From the NCBI RefSeq assembly GCF_015234215.1, contig NZ_JADEKP010000002.1:248001-312000 (forward strand): DNA of 64,000 nt. The letters are read 5' to 3'. The number at the start of each line of letters is the position of its first letter. The stretch's first letter is position 1. A program made the translations under genes and the position numbers. Source of the DNA: Clostridium chrysemydis. GTDB lineage: Bacteria; Bacillota; Clostridia; Clostridiales; Clostridiaceae. The notes beneath the pieces are model-generated. The model did no database searches and was not told where the DNA came from. It saw only the letters and a list, made by a program, of their open reading frames with translations. Below are positions 45,108 to 52,751 of this stretch, in pieces.

Positions 45108-46187
45108 ATGAGTTTAGGTTTTTCAGTTTATTTTGGTTTAGATAACACTAAAGAAGAAAATATGGAGCTTTTAAAGGGTGCAAATACTTTAGGATTTACT
45201 AGAATATTTACATCACTTCATATTCCAGAAGCTAATTACGAAGTATTAAAAAAAGAAGTTAAAGAGTTTTATAGCCTTGCAAGAAAATTCGATATGGATA
45301 TTATAAGTGATATTTCACCTAATACTTTTAAGTTTTTAGAACTAGAAGATATGGATATAAAAGGACTTAGAGACTTAGGTGTTAAAACTATAAGAATAGA
45401 CTTTGGATATACAGAAGAAGAGATAGCTAAGATGAGTAAAAATAATTTTGGAGTTAAGATTCAATTAAATGCATCTACTATAACTAAAGAGTTTTTTAGA
45501 AGATTAGATAAATTCAATCCAAACTACGAAAATGTTGATGCTCTTCATAATTTTTATCCAAGAATAGGTACTGGTATTTCAGAAGAATGTATGATAGAAA
45601 AAAATGAAATACTACTAGATAGAGGGATATCTCCTTCAGCGTTTGTGGAGTCAAGCTTTAGAAAGAGAAGCCCTTTAAAAGATGGCCTTCCGACTTTAGA
45701 GGACCATAGAGGAGTCGATATAATTAAAGCTGCAAACCACTTAGTAGCTTTAGATAACAAATCTATCTTTATAGGAGACTCTTTGCCTAGCTTAAAAGAA
45801 TTAGAGGATTTATCTTCTTTAAGAGAAGATGCAGTTAAGATAGATATAAAATTAAAAGTAGAATTAGACGAAGTTTCAAAAAGACTTTTAAAAGAGACTT
45901 ATAGTTCAAGAACAGACGACGCAAGAGACGCTATAAGAGCCTCTGAAAGCAGACTTTTATTAAATGGAGGAGTAATAAAACCTTTAAATACTATAGAAAG
46001 AAAAGCCTTTTATATAACTATAGATAATGAAGATTATAAAAGATATATGGGAGACTTACAGATTTTAAAAAGGGATTTAGAAAGAGATGATAGAATAAAC
46101 GTAGTAGGGGAAGTTTTACAGGAAGACTATTATCTATTAAAATATATAAGAAACGGAAAGAAATTTTATTTTAATATAGTAGATTAA
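45108..46187 (+). CDS. mupG: 6-phospho-N-acetylmuramidase (DUF871 family)
   Basis: A 359-residue cytosolic protein of the DUF871 family, whose Staphylococcus aureus member MupG hydrolyses MurNAc-6P-GlcNAc to MurNAc 6-phosphate and GlcNAc. The N-terminal TIM-barrel part shows LGFSVYFGLDNTKEENMELLKGANTLGFTRIFTSLHIPE and the conserved LNASTITKEFF and HNFYPR(I)GTG motifs. The C-terminal small domain has SSRTDDARDAIRASESR. In S. aureus mupG, murQ, murP and murR share an operon; here the same four genes occur in another order. The presence of mupG predicts uptake of the disaccharide released by a muramidase-independent glucosaminidase, not only of free MurNAc. Confidence 0.93.
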   Translation: MSLGFSVYFGLDNTKEENMELLKGANTLGFTRIFTSLHIPEANYEVLKKEVKEFYSLARKFDMDIISDISPNTFKFLELEDMDIKGLRDLGVKTIRIDFGYTEEEIAKMSKNNFGVKIQLNASTITKEFFRRLDKFNPNYENVDALHNFYPRIGTGISEECMIEKNEILLDRGISPSAFVESSFRKRSPLKDGLPTLEDHRGVDIIKAANHLVALDNKSIFIGDSLPSLKELEDLSSLREDAVKIDIKLKVELDEVSKRLLKETYSSRTDDARDAIRASESRLLLNGGVIKPLNTIERKAFYITIDNEDYKRYMGDLQILKRDLERDDRINVVGEVLQEDYYLLKYIRNGKKFYFNIVD

Positions 46188-46199
46188 AAGGGTGATTAG

Positions 46200-47045
46200 A
46201 TGGACGTGATCGAATTTATAAAACAAAATTATGATAATTTTACTGAAAGAGAAAAAAAGATAGCAGATTATCTAATAAAAACTAAAGAAAGTATTATAGA
46301 ACTATCAGCTAAAGAAATAGCTGATAAAACTGATACTTCCGCGCCAACTGTAGTTAGGTTTTCTAAAAAGTTAGGTTTTAGTAGTTTAAACGAGATGAAG
46401 TTAAAGTTATCTATTTCTTTAGAAAAAAAAGAAGAGCCTAAGGGATTTGAATATTTAGATAAAAGCTTAGAAACTAAAAGTATTATTTATGGAATAAAAA
46501 ATTCCATTCATCAAGCCGTAGATAGTACTGTTGATTTAATTTCAGAAGAAGAATTAGATAAAGCTATTAAACTACTTGTAAATGCTAAAAATATTTACGT
46601 ATTTAGTATAGGAAGTTCTCATTTAGTAGGTTTAGACCTTTATTACAAATTAAGTAGAATAAATAAAAGATGTATCGTCCACTCAGATACGCACCTTCAA
46701 ATAACTTCTTCAGTCTTAATGGAAGAAGGAGATGTTGCAGTAGCTATATCATATTCAGGTGAAACTCGTGAAATATTAAAGTGCACAGAAAATGCAAAGG
46801 AAAAGGGAGCACCTGTGATTTCAATTACTAGGGCTGCTGTAAACAACAAACTTGAAGGACTTTCAGATATAACTTTAAAAGTTCCTTTTAAAGAGCGTTC
46901 TTTAAGAGAAGGCGCTATAAGTTCTAGAATCTCTCAGCTTGCGATTATAGATATGCTTTATCTTGGTATTGCAAGAAGTGATGTAAAGTCAGTAGAAGAA
47001 AAACTTATAGAAACAAGAAGTGCAATAGAATATTTAAAAGAATAG
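46200..47045 (+). CDS. murR: RpiR-family regulator MurR
   Basis: A 281-residue regulator. Residues 1-75 are the RpiR helix-turn-helix domain (LSAKEIADKTDTSAPTVVRFSKKLGFSSLNEMKLKL). Residues about 105-265 form a SIS domain that should bind a sugar phosphate (YVFSIGSSHLVGLDLYYKLSR; VAISYSGETREILKC). Position as last gene of the murQPG operon and similarity in plan to MurR suggest it senses MurNAc 6-phosphate and represses the operon, probably at the TTGAAAC...GTTTCAA palindrome. The start has AAAAGGGTGATTAG. A terminator follows directly. Confidence 0.9.
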   Translation: MDVIEFIKQNYDNFTEREKKIADYLIKTKESIIELSAKEIADKTDTSAPTVVRFSKKLGFSSLNEMKLKLSISLEKKEEPKGFEYLDKSLETKSIIYGIKNSIHQAVDSTVDLISEEELDKAIKLLVNAKNIYVFSIGSSHLVGLDLYYKLSRINKRCIVHSDTHLQITSSVLMEEGDVAVAISYSGETREILKCTENAKEKGAPVISITRAAVNNKLEGLSDITLKVPFKERSLREGAISSRISQLAIIDMLYLGIARSDVKSVEEKLIETRSAIEYLKE

Positions 47046-47046
47046 A

Positions 47047-47092
47047 AAATGCCTACATAATCACTTAGATTATGTAGGCATTAAAATTTTAG
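47047..47092 (+). terminator. terminator of the mur operon
   Basis: AATGCCTACATAATC and GATTATGTAGGCATT form a 15-bp perfect stem with an ACTTA loop, followed by AAAATTTT. Confidence 0.88.
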
Positions 47093-47152
47093 GATAATTT
47101 AAAAGATATAAAGGGATAATTAAAATAAGAACATTTAGTAAAGGAGATTACT

Positions 47153-47929
47153 ATGTTTTATAAAGAAATTCTTTTATGTTATCCAGTAAATTATGATATT
47201 GATTCAAAAAATATAAATAAGGAATTAATGTATTCCCAATATAATTCATTAATTAATATGTTGATTTCTAATAAAGTAAATATAAGGTTTTTAGAACCGA
47301 TTTACGGTAAGTCGCAAGTTTATACTAGGGATTTAGCTTTTCAAATAGAGGATATATTTTTTGTTAGCAATATGAAATCAGAAGATAGAAAAGAAGAAGT
47401 AAAAACTATAGAAAACTATTTTAAAGATAAAAAAATAAAATATTACAAAATGAAAAATAATATTGAAGGTGGAGATGTGATTCATTACAAAAATACAGTA
47501 TTGGTTGGAATGAGTAATAGAACAACAAGGTCTGCAGTAGAAGAGCTAAAAAAATACTTAGAATTTTTAAAAAAGGATATTGATATTATTAAAATCGAAT
47601 TTGAAAAAGATAAGCTAATTCATTTAGATTGTGTATTTAATATAGTAAATCCGGAAACTTGTGTTGTATCAGAGTATGTTTACAATATAGAAGAAATTAA
47701 AAAATTATTTAAAAAAGTTATTGTTATAAATAAGAAAGAAACATTAGATTTAGGTACAAATTTTATTACTATAAATGATAATATTATCTTAACTTCAAAC
47801 AAAGAAATCCATAAAACTTTACTAAAAGAAAACCTTAATACTATATACTTAGATTATTCAGAGTTTGTAAAAGGTGGAGGGAGTTTTAACTGTACAACGC
47901 TACCCTTACTAATAAAAAAAGAGAATTGA
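47153..47929 (+). CDS. amidinotransferase-fold hydrolase (DDAH/arginine-deiminase-like)
   Basis: A 258-residue protein with the key motifs of the guanidino-modifying superfamily: QVYTRDLAF (substrate-binding Asp), NNIEGGDVIHY (EGGD), GMSNRTT, the catalytic His in LIHLDCVFNIV, and a C-terminal catalytic C247 in GGGSFNCTT. Size is close to dimethylarginine dimethylaminohydrolase-like and small arginine-deiminase-like proteins rather than the 400-residue ArcA. It should hydrolyse a guanidino compound to a ureido product; the substrate is not evident and no arginine genes are nearby. It is monocistronic behind AAAGGAGATTACT and ends in a hairpin shared with the convergent gene. Confidence 0.85.
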   Translation: MFYKEILLCYPVNYDIDSKNINKELMYSQYNSLINMLISNKVNIRFLEPIYGKSQVYTRDLAFQIEDIFFVSNMKSEDRKEEVKTIENYFKDKKIKYYKMKNNIEGGDVIHYKNTVLVGMSNRTTRSAVEELKKYLEFLKKDIDIIKIEFEKDKLIHLDCVFNIVNPETCVVSEYVYNIEEIKKLFKKVIVINKKETLDLGTNFITINDNIILTSNKEIHKTLLKENLNTIYLDYSEFVKGGGSFNCTTLPLLIKKEN

Positions 47930-47946
47930 AAAATTCTCTTTTTTTA
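47917..47946. terminator. bidirectional terminator
   Basis: AAAAAAGAGAATT and AATTCTCTTTTTT pair around GAAA, overlapping the stop of the amidinotransferase-like gene and reaching the stop of the convergent 98-residue protein gene. Confidence 0.8.
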
Positions 47947-48240
47947 TTGTTCCAGTTTTGTATATAATTTAAATTTATAAAAGTAACCTTCTAGTATTTT
48001 AAGGGTAAAAGCGTATTTACCGAATTCATTTGCAAAAATACACCCTATAGTTTCTTCTTGGTTATTTTTGATGCAAACTCTAATTATTTCTATACCAGCA
48101 TTTGGAACAGGAACTCCAAATGGGTCTAAAACTATTCCATCTATTAAGGTACTTTCAAAATTATTAACCTTTAAACAAACATTTGCAGTTTTATGCTCAT
48201 AGAAGTAAGAAGATGGGATTCTAGCTATACTATGCTTCAT
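47944..48240 (-). CDS. small carboxypeptidase-regulatory-like protein
   Basis: A 98-residue protein (starting MKHSIARIPSS). It contains one beta-sandwich with the pattern VDG.V.DP.G.PVPNAGIEIIRV...IGCIFANEFGKYAFTL, typical of CarboxypepD_reg/CnaB-like repeats. An ATG two codons upstream is too close to AAGAGGT, so the ATG at 48240 is chosen. No signal peptide. It overlaps the preceding 47-residue gene by 11 bp and is the last of five collinear small genes. I infer a structural building block together with the neighbouring genes, perhaps of the spore surface. Confidence 0.7.
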   Translation of the reverse strand: MKHSIARIPSSYFYEHKTANVCLKVNNFESTLIDGIVLDPFGVPVPNAGIEIIRVCIKNNQEETIGCIFANEFGKYAFTLKILEGYFYKFKLYTKLEQ

Positions 48241-48373
48241 TTTCATTACCTCTTAAAACTATATTCATAGTTATTTTCTTATTTTCTTTAATGTACTCAA
48301 AGTCAAGGTGGTCATATTTTTTATCATTAATAATAAGATAATCTATAATAAAAGGATTTAAAATATTATCCAT
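48230..48373 (-). CDS. 47-residue hypothetical protein
   Basis: A very short gene with an excellent ribosome site (TTTTAGGAGGTAAT) before its ATG. The protein (MDNILNPFIIDYLIINDKKYDHLDFEYIKE...) is acidic and beta-prone, with no membrane helix. It overlaps the downstream 98-residue gene, so the two are translationally coupled. A stable hairpin lies 18 bp upstream, after the gene for the 107-residue protein. I know no family for it. It is real by its ribosome site and coupling, and part of the small-protein cluster. Confidence 0.68.
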   Translation of the reverse strand: MDNILNPFIIDYLIINDKKYDHLDFEYIKENKKITMNIVLRGNENEA

Positions 48374-48390
48374 ATTACCTCCTAAAAGGT

Positions 48391-48412
48391 GGAGTAGCAA
48401 AAAAGCTACTCC
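48391..48412 (-). other. intercistronic hairpin
   Basis: GGAGTAGC and GCTACTCC form an eight-base-pair stem with a six-base A/T loop between the 107- and 47-residue protein genes. It lacks a T tail on the reverse strand, so it probably only partly terminates or stabilises the abundant upstream message. Confidence 0.6.
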
Positions 48413-48429
48413 TATATTAAAAATTTATA

Positions 48430-48753
48430 TTAAGAAGCTAAATCAAAGCTCATTGTATAAGCAGTTGAAGCTGCTAAATTAGAAGTAGATGCACAAGTTA
48501 CTATTAAAGTTCCAGGAGTAGTAGTATCATCTACTGTAACATTACTAACAGGAGTATTAGGAGCAGCTGTTAAGAAGAATTGGAATCCTTCGTTGTAAGT
48601 GTATCCAGCTGGGATAGTTACATTAAATACTGTAGATCCATCGTCAGTTGGTTTGTTTTGAGCTGTCATTCCAGTTACATCATAATAATATCCAAGATTA
48701 GCTACAGATATAGCAGCATCAGTAGTATATTTTTGTACGTTAATACTTGCCAT
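48430..48753 (-). CDS. 107-residue beta-rich protein, putative major structural subunit
   Basis: A Thr/Ala/Val-rich protein with no signal peptide: MASINVQKYTTDAAISVANLGYYYDVTGMTAQNK at the start and TPVSNVTVDDTTTPGTLIVTCASTSNLAASTAYTMSFDLAS at the end. The alternation fits an immunoglobulin-like beta-sandwich; only one Cys is present. I do not recognise a family. It has its own promoter with a perfect sigma-K match, a strong AGAGGTGAAATTT ribosome site, a hairpin in the 5' leader (TTGGGAATAAA...TTTATCCCAA) and a hairpin after it. Small size, simple composition and strong signals suggest an abundant subunit of a spore layer or appendage. This is inference. Confidence 0.7.
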   Translation of the reverse strand: MASINVQKYTTDAAISVANLGYYYDVTGMTAQNKPTDDGSTVFNVTIPAGYTYNEGFQFFLTAAPNTPVSNVTVDDTTTPGTLIVTCASTSNLAASTAYTMSFDLAS

Positions 48754-48801
48754 TTAAATTTCACCTCTAAAAATATTTGGGATAAATTTTATTCCCAATA
48801 A

Positions 48802-48828
48802 TATAATATGGAAATACTTAAAATTTGT
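48802..48828 (-). promoter_or_regulatory. sigma-K-type promoter of the 107-residue protein gene
   Basis: Read on the reverse strand: AC (48828-48827), exactly 16 bp, CATATTATA (48810-48802), a full match to AC-N16-CATANNNTA. The transcript would start near 48795 and carry a leader hairpin at about 48777-48797. Confidence 0.65.
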
Positions 48829-48839
48829 TACATAATAAT

Positions 48840-49097
48840 TTAATATATTTCTTTAAATGGATTGTTAGCTTCAATTATAAAAGTACTTTCAGGATAATCT
48901 GAAAGATTTATTATAAAGCTAAATTCTCCAAATAAATTAGTAGTAGTGTAAGCTAATTTTTCAGTTATTTCTATATTTCTTTTGTTTATATAATTTACAT
49001 AAAGTATAACAACTGAGTCATAAACAGGATTATTGTTTGAGTCTGAAACATAACCACTTATAAGCCTTTTGCCATTTTTATTCACACAAATTTTCAT
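48840..49097 (-). CDS. small carboxypeptidase-regulatory-like protein
   Basis: An 85-residue protein made of one beta-sandwich: RLISGYVSDSNNNPVYDSVVILYVNYINKRN..., then AYTTTNLFGEFSFIINLSDY. The G.V.D..NNPV..S.V.LY.....TTTN.FGEF.F pattern is that of CarboxypepD_reg-like domains. No signal peptide. It follows the 165-residue gene by 24 bp on the same strand and is probably cotranscribed with it. Ribosome site GGGAAGAG. Likely a structural component of the same assembly as its neighbours. Confidence 0.7.
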   Translation of the reverse strand: MKICVNKNGKRLISGYVSDSNNNPVYDSVVILYVNYINKRNIEITEKLAYTTTNLFGEFSFIINLSDYPESTFIIEANNPFKEIY

Positions 49098-49121
49098 AAA
49101 ATTTACTCTTCCCTATTATAT

Positions 49122-49616
49122 TTAAAAGTCAGTATAACTTGCTAACATTTCATAGTTACAATTAGTTTTAATAGGTAAATTAAAATAATACTCACCTAAT
49201 TCATTAGTAAATGAATTTCCTATAAAAATTTTTTCACTTTCTGAAATAATTTCATAAAGTTCTACTTTTATATAATGAGGTGGTGGTAAATTTAAACTTA
49301 TAAGTCCCTTAATTAAAACTCTTGCATTTTTTTTATATTTGAAATTTAGATTATAGTTACAACTTCTTTTAGAATTAAGAATATGTGTTTCATATGGATA
49401 GAATCTACTTCCTAATCTTTTTTTATCTAAAATTATAGAAGGAGGATCAATATTTGATATAGGTAATGTTTCTATCTTATATATGAAACCGGATAAAAAA
49501 TCAGTCAGAGTCCCTTTACCGGTATAGGTTTTTGGAGGGGTAGGCTGCGTTATATTATACATATAGCCTGTTTCATCAATGCTGAAAGTAGTGATAAATT
49601 TTGTTATTTCACTCAT
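49122..49616 (-). CDS. carboxypeptidase-regulatory-like protein, first gene of the small cluster
   Basis: A 164-residue protein without signal peptide. The N-terminal half (MSEITKFITTFSIDETGYMYNITQPTPPKTYTGKGTLTDFL) has no recognised family. The C-terminal half (ARVLIKGLISLNLPPPHYIKVELYEI...IFIGNSFTNELGEYYFNLPI) has the same beta-sandwich pattern, with the T.ELGEY.F ending, as the two smaller proteins of the cluster. An ATG three codons upstream lies too close to AAAAGGA; the ATG at 49616 is preferred. A sigma-K-like promoter lies about 60 bp upstream. I infer a mother-cell structural protein, perhaps an anchor for the smaller subunits. Confidence 0.68.
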   Translation of the reverse strand: MSEITKFITTFSIDETGYMYNITQPTPPKTYTGKGTLTDFLSGFIYKIETLPISNIDPPSIILDKKRLGSRFYPYETHILNSKRSCNYNLNFKYKKNARVLIKGLISLNLPPPHYIKVELYEIISESEKIFIGNSFTNELGEYYFNLPIKTNCNYEMLASYTDF

Positions 49617-49677
49617 AAAGATCATCCTTTTTTTTTTATAGTGAAAAATAATTATAAAAAATATAATTATATAGTAT

Positions 49678-49705
49678 TAATATATGAATAATTATGTTGA
49701 AATGT
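49678..49705 (-). promoter_or_regulatory. sigma-K-like promoter of the small cluster
   Basis: Reverse strand: AC (49705-49704), 17 bp, CATATATTA (49686-49678), matching AC-N17-CATANNNTA. In such AT-rich DNA a chance match is possible, but the position before the 164-residue gene is right. Confidence 0.5.
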
Positions 49706-49826
49706 TCATTTTTATAGTTTTGTCTAAATAAATAAAAAATTGTAGAAAAAACTTATTGAACCGTTGTATAATATTTATTAATAAAAGATATTAAATTAAT
49801 ATCTTTTAGCTTTAGGAGATATGTAT

Positions 49827-50378
49827 ATGAAAAAAAAGTTCGGGTTTATTAAAGAGTTTAAAAAAAGTTATGGGAAAGTTTTTAGTATTTATATGTTAGC
49901 TTCTATATTTGTAGTAACAGTTGGAATAGTTATATTAATTAGTTTGTTTTACCACGATAATCAAAAAAACTTACAGGTAACTGCAAATAAAGTTAAGGCA
50001 GTAGATGTTTACGAAAAAATACAAAAAGATTATTATGATAAAGTAAATGAAGCAAAGGAAATAAGCTTAGAAGATAAGGGTCTATATAAATGTTATAAAC
50101 TCCTTTTAGACTCAATAACTTCTTATAATATAAATGAAGTTCAAAGTGCAAAGGTTGTTTATAATTTGAGCGAGGAACTTTTAAATGGATTATTTGATAA
50201 ATTAAAAGAAATAACTTTAAATGAAGAAATAGAAAATTTTAGGCAATCACAAAATGATTGGCTAGAGAAAAAATCAGATATAAAAAATCAAGATCATAAT
50301 AATGAATTAATAATGTATCAAAAACTTATCGATTTAAATACTACAAGATGTGAAGATTGGATAAGTTACTATAAATAG
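49827..50378 (+). CDS. membrane-anchored LprI-like protein
   Basis: A 183-residue protein with a basic N-terminus and one membrane segment (about residues 18-42, VFSIYMLASIFVVTVGIVILISLF) acting as signal anchor; the rest is outside the cell. Its last 50 residues (IENFRQSQNDWLEKKSDI...YQKLIDLNTTRCEDWISYY) match the LprI/DUF1311 pattern: a Q..W..K segment followed by a T.R...W helix. Some members inhibit lysozyme or bind the wall; the role here is not known. ATGs at 49821 and 49827 are possible; the second is eight bases after AGGAG. Monocistronic with its own terminator. Confidence 0.65.
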   Translation: MKKKFGFIKEFKKSYGKVFSIYMLASIFVVTVGIVILISLFYHDNQKNLQVTANKVKAVDVYEKIQKDYYDKVNEAKEISLEDKGLYKCYKLLLDSITSYNINEVQSAKVVYNLSEELLNGLFDKLKEITLNEEIENFRQSQNDWLEKKSDIKNQDHNNELIMYQKLIDLNTTRCEDWISYYK

Positions 50379-50402
50379 GTTTAATTAAACCTATTTTTTT
50401 TG
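50373..50402 (+). terminator. terminator after the LprI-like gene
   Basis: AAATAGGTTTA and TAAACCTATTT pair perfectly and are followed by a T8 run; the stem overlaps the stop codon. Confidence 0.88.
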
Positions 50403-50538
50403 GAAAAAAAGTTTCAAATTGAGAGCAAAATTAAAACATATAGCTTAATTTAATATAAATAAAGGAATAAAAATTCCATAAAAAATAATATATAGGAGTT
50501 TTTATTGACTGGAACTATATATAAAATTAAACTGTAAA

Positions 50539-50553
50539 TGTAAACGATGTACA
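50539..50553 (+). promoter_or_regulatory. cre-like palindrome before the EIIC gene
   Basis: TGTAAACGATGTACA has TGTA/TACA arms and a central ACG like CcpA boxes. It lies about 25 bp before the EIIC start, where binding would block transcription, and shares TGTAAACGAT with 43643. Confidence 0.45.
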
Positions 50554-50576
50554 TCAATAAAAAGTGGAGGTTTATT

Positions 50577-51887
50577 ATGAGTTCAAAGATTGATAAATTT
50601 GTAGATAAGATTATGCCAGTTGTAGGTAAAATTGCAGGTCAAAGACACTTATGTGCTATAAGAGATGGCTTTATTGTACTTATGCCATTAATTATAGGTG
50701 CATCAATTTTCGTTTTATTAAATAATGTAGTTTTAGATTCAAACAATGGTATTTTAAAGTCCTTTGTTAACTTAGATAAATATAAAGAAATTGGAGTAAT
50801 AGCAAATAATGCAACACTTGGAATATTAGCTATTTTGTTTGCTTTTACTCTATCATATAATCTTGCTAAATCTTATGATGAGGATGGAGTTAATGCTGGA
50901 GTTATTGGAGTATCAGTTATGGCAACAATGATTCCTCAAGCTATTACTATAATTCCTGATGGATTTAAAGACAGTATAACTGTTTCTGGCGTTATAAGTA
51001 GCGTTAATATTTCTTCATCAGGATTGTTTTTAGCAATTATTGCAGGACTTTTAGGAACTGAATTTTTTATTAGATTATCAAGAAATGAAAAGTTAAAGAT
51101 AAAACTACCAGATGCTGTTCCATACGGAGTTTCAAAATCATTTAATGTTATGATTCCTTCAATAATAACACTAACTGTATTTTCAGTAATTGTATTTTTA
51201 ATAAATCAAATCTCTAGCGTTAGCATACCTGAATTAATAAGTAAAATAATACAAGCACCCTTACAAAGTTTAGTTCAAAACCCTGGTGGAATGATTTTTA
51301 TAACATTTATCTCAAACTTATTGTGGGCATTTGGAATACATGGTTCTAGTATTTTAAGTCCAATAACTAGTCCTACACTTTTAGCAGCTATGCAAGAAAA
51401 CATGGATGCTTTTAATGCGGGACAAGCTGTACCAAATATTGTTACAGAACCATTTATAAATTCTTATAGCCTAATAGGTGGAGGCGGATGCATGCTTTGC
51501 TTAGTTATAGCAATATTTATAGCATCTAAAAGATCAGATCACAAGGAAATAGGTAAACTTGCTGCACTTCCTAGTGTATTTAATATTAGTGAGCCTATAA
51601 TGTTTGGATTACCAGTAGTTTTAAATCCTATTTTTATACTTCCTGTAGTATTAGTGCCAGCACTTAATCTTATAATAGCATATTATGCAACTGCCTTTGG
51701 ATTTGTTTCAAAAACAGTAGCTTTAGTTCCGTGGACAACGCCTCCAGTTATATCTGCTTTTTTAGCAACGGCAGGAGATTATAGGGCTGCAATTTTAAGT
51801 GTTATACTTTTAATTATTTCTGTACTTATTTATATTCCATTTGTGCTTATGGCAAATAGAGAGCAGGAATTAGAGAATAAAAATTAA
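50577..51887 (+). CDS. PTS EIIC, cellobiose/lactose (CelB) type
   Basis: A 436-residue membrane component with about ten helices. DKFVDKIMPVVGKIAGQRHLCAIRDGFIVLMPLIIGASIFVLL is the standard start of lactose/cellobiose-type EIIC proteins, and NISEPIMFGLPVVLNPIFILP is the sugar-binding motif. It forms the transport channel but has no EIIA or EIIB domain, and neither is encoded next to it, so partners must come from elsewhere. An upstream frame adds ten residues; the ATG at 50577 behind AAGTGGAGG is preferred. The downstream RpiR regulator and GH3 beta-glucosidase suggest a beta-linked disaccharide as substrate. A cre-like box lies just upstream. Confidence 0.92.
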   Translation: MSSKIDKFVDKIMPVVGKIAGQRHLCAIRDGFIVLMPLIIGASIFVLLNNVVLDSNNGILKSFVNLDKYKEIGVIANNATLGILAILFAFTLSYNLAKSYDEDGVNAGVIGVSVMATMIPQAITIIPDGFKDSITVSGVISSVNISSSGLFLAIIAGLLGTEFFIRLSRNEKLKIKLPDAVPYGVSKSFNVMIPSIITLTVFSVIVFLINQISSVSIPELISKIIQAPLQSLVQNPGGMIFITFISNLLWAFGIHGSSILSPITSPTLLAAMQENMDAFNAGQAVPNIVTEPFINSYSLIGGGGCMLCLVIAIFIASKRSDHKEIGKLAALPSVFNISEPIMFGLPVVLNPIFILPVVLVPALNLIIAYYATAFGFVSKTVALVPWTTPPVISAFLATAGDYRAAILSVILLIISVLIYIPFVLMANREQELENKN

Positions 51888-51916
51888 TTATCTTATTAAA
51901 ATTAAGGAGATTAAGT

Positions 51917-52738
51917 ATGAATGAAGTTAGTATAGTCACAAATATAAAAAGTTTATTTTCAAGCTTAACTAAAAAGGAAAAAATAGTTGGGTTATATATA
52001 ATAAAAAATTATAGGGAAGTCTCTTATATGAGCATAAAAGACTTATCAGAAAAAATAGAAGTTGGAGAAACAACTATTTTAAGGTTTTGTAAAAGAATTG
52101 GATATAGTGGCTACTATGAGTTCAAAAAAAATCTTTCAAAAGAAATAAAAAGCGAGAAGGATATAACTTTAAAAAACTGTATATCAAATGCATTTGGAGA
52201 TATTTTAGAAATGTTAGAAGATACATTGAATTTATCAACTTATAGAGAGATCAATAGAGTTGCAAGTCTTATAAAGGGGTGCGATACAGTATTTATTTTT
52301 GGTGTAGGATTTTCAGGGCTTTCAGCAACAGGAGCTCAAATAAGGCTAAATTCTATGGGACATAAAGCTTTTTCAAGTTCAGATAATTACACTCAAGTTT
52401 TATCTGCATCTGTAGCTTCAAAAAATGATGTAGCCATAGGGTTAAGTATTTCAGGAAAAACTAAACAAACTGTAGAAAACCTAAAAATAGCAAAGAAAAA
52501 TGGTGCAAAAATAATTGGGATTACTAATAACAAAAAATCTCTAATAACAGAAATTAGTGATATAACTTTATATACTGCAGGAAAAGATTTAGGTGAAGAA
52601 GGAAGTACTCTAATAACAGAGATGTCTCAATTATTTGTGTTAGAGCAAATTTTTAATAGGCTACATGAAATTGATTTAGAGAGAATTAAATTTATAAATA
52701 GTAAGGTTTCTAATTATATAAATAAAGAAGAAATTTGA
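51917..52738 (+). CDS. RpiR-family transcriptional regulator
   Basis: A 273-residue regulator with an N-terminal RpiR helix-turn-helix (MSIKDLSEKIEVGETTILRFCKRIGYSGYYEFKKNL, about residues 36-72) and a SIS sugar-phosphate-binding domain (VFIFGVGFSGLSATGAQIRLNSMG; VAIGLSISGKTKQTVENLKIAKKNGAKIIGITNNK). It lies between the EIIC gene (29 bp) and the GH3 gene (13 bp) and is cotranscribed with both, so it most likely controls them in response to the sugar phosphate formed on import. It is related in plan to MurR in this window but clearly distinct in sequence. Ribosome site TAAGGAGATTAAGT. Confidence 0.92.
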   Translation: MNEVSIVTNIKSLFSSLTKKEKIVGLYIIKNYREVSYMSIKDLSEKIEVGETTILRFCKRIGYSGYYEFKKNLSKEIKSEKDITLKNCISNAFGDILEMLEDTLNLSTYREINRVASLIKGCDTVFIFGVGFSGLSATGAQIRLNSMGHKAFSSSDNYTQVLSASVASKNDVAIGLSISGKTKQTVENLKIAKKNGAKIIGITNNKKSLITEISDITLYTAGKDLGEEGSTLITEMSQLFVLEQIFNRLHEIDLERIKFINSKVSNYINKEEI

Positions 52739-52751
52739 TTAGGAGATATAT

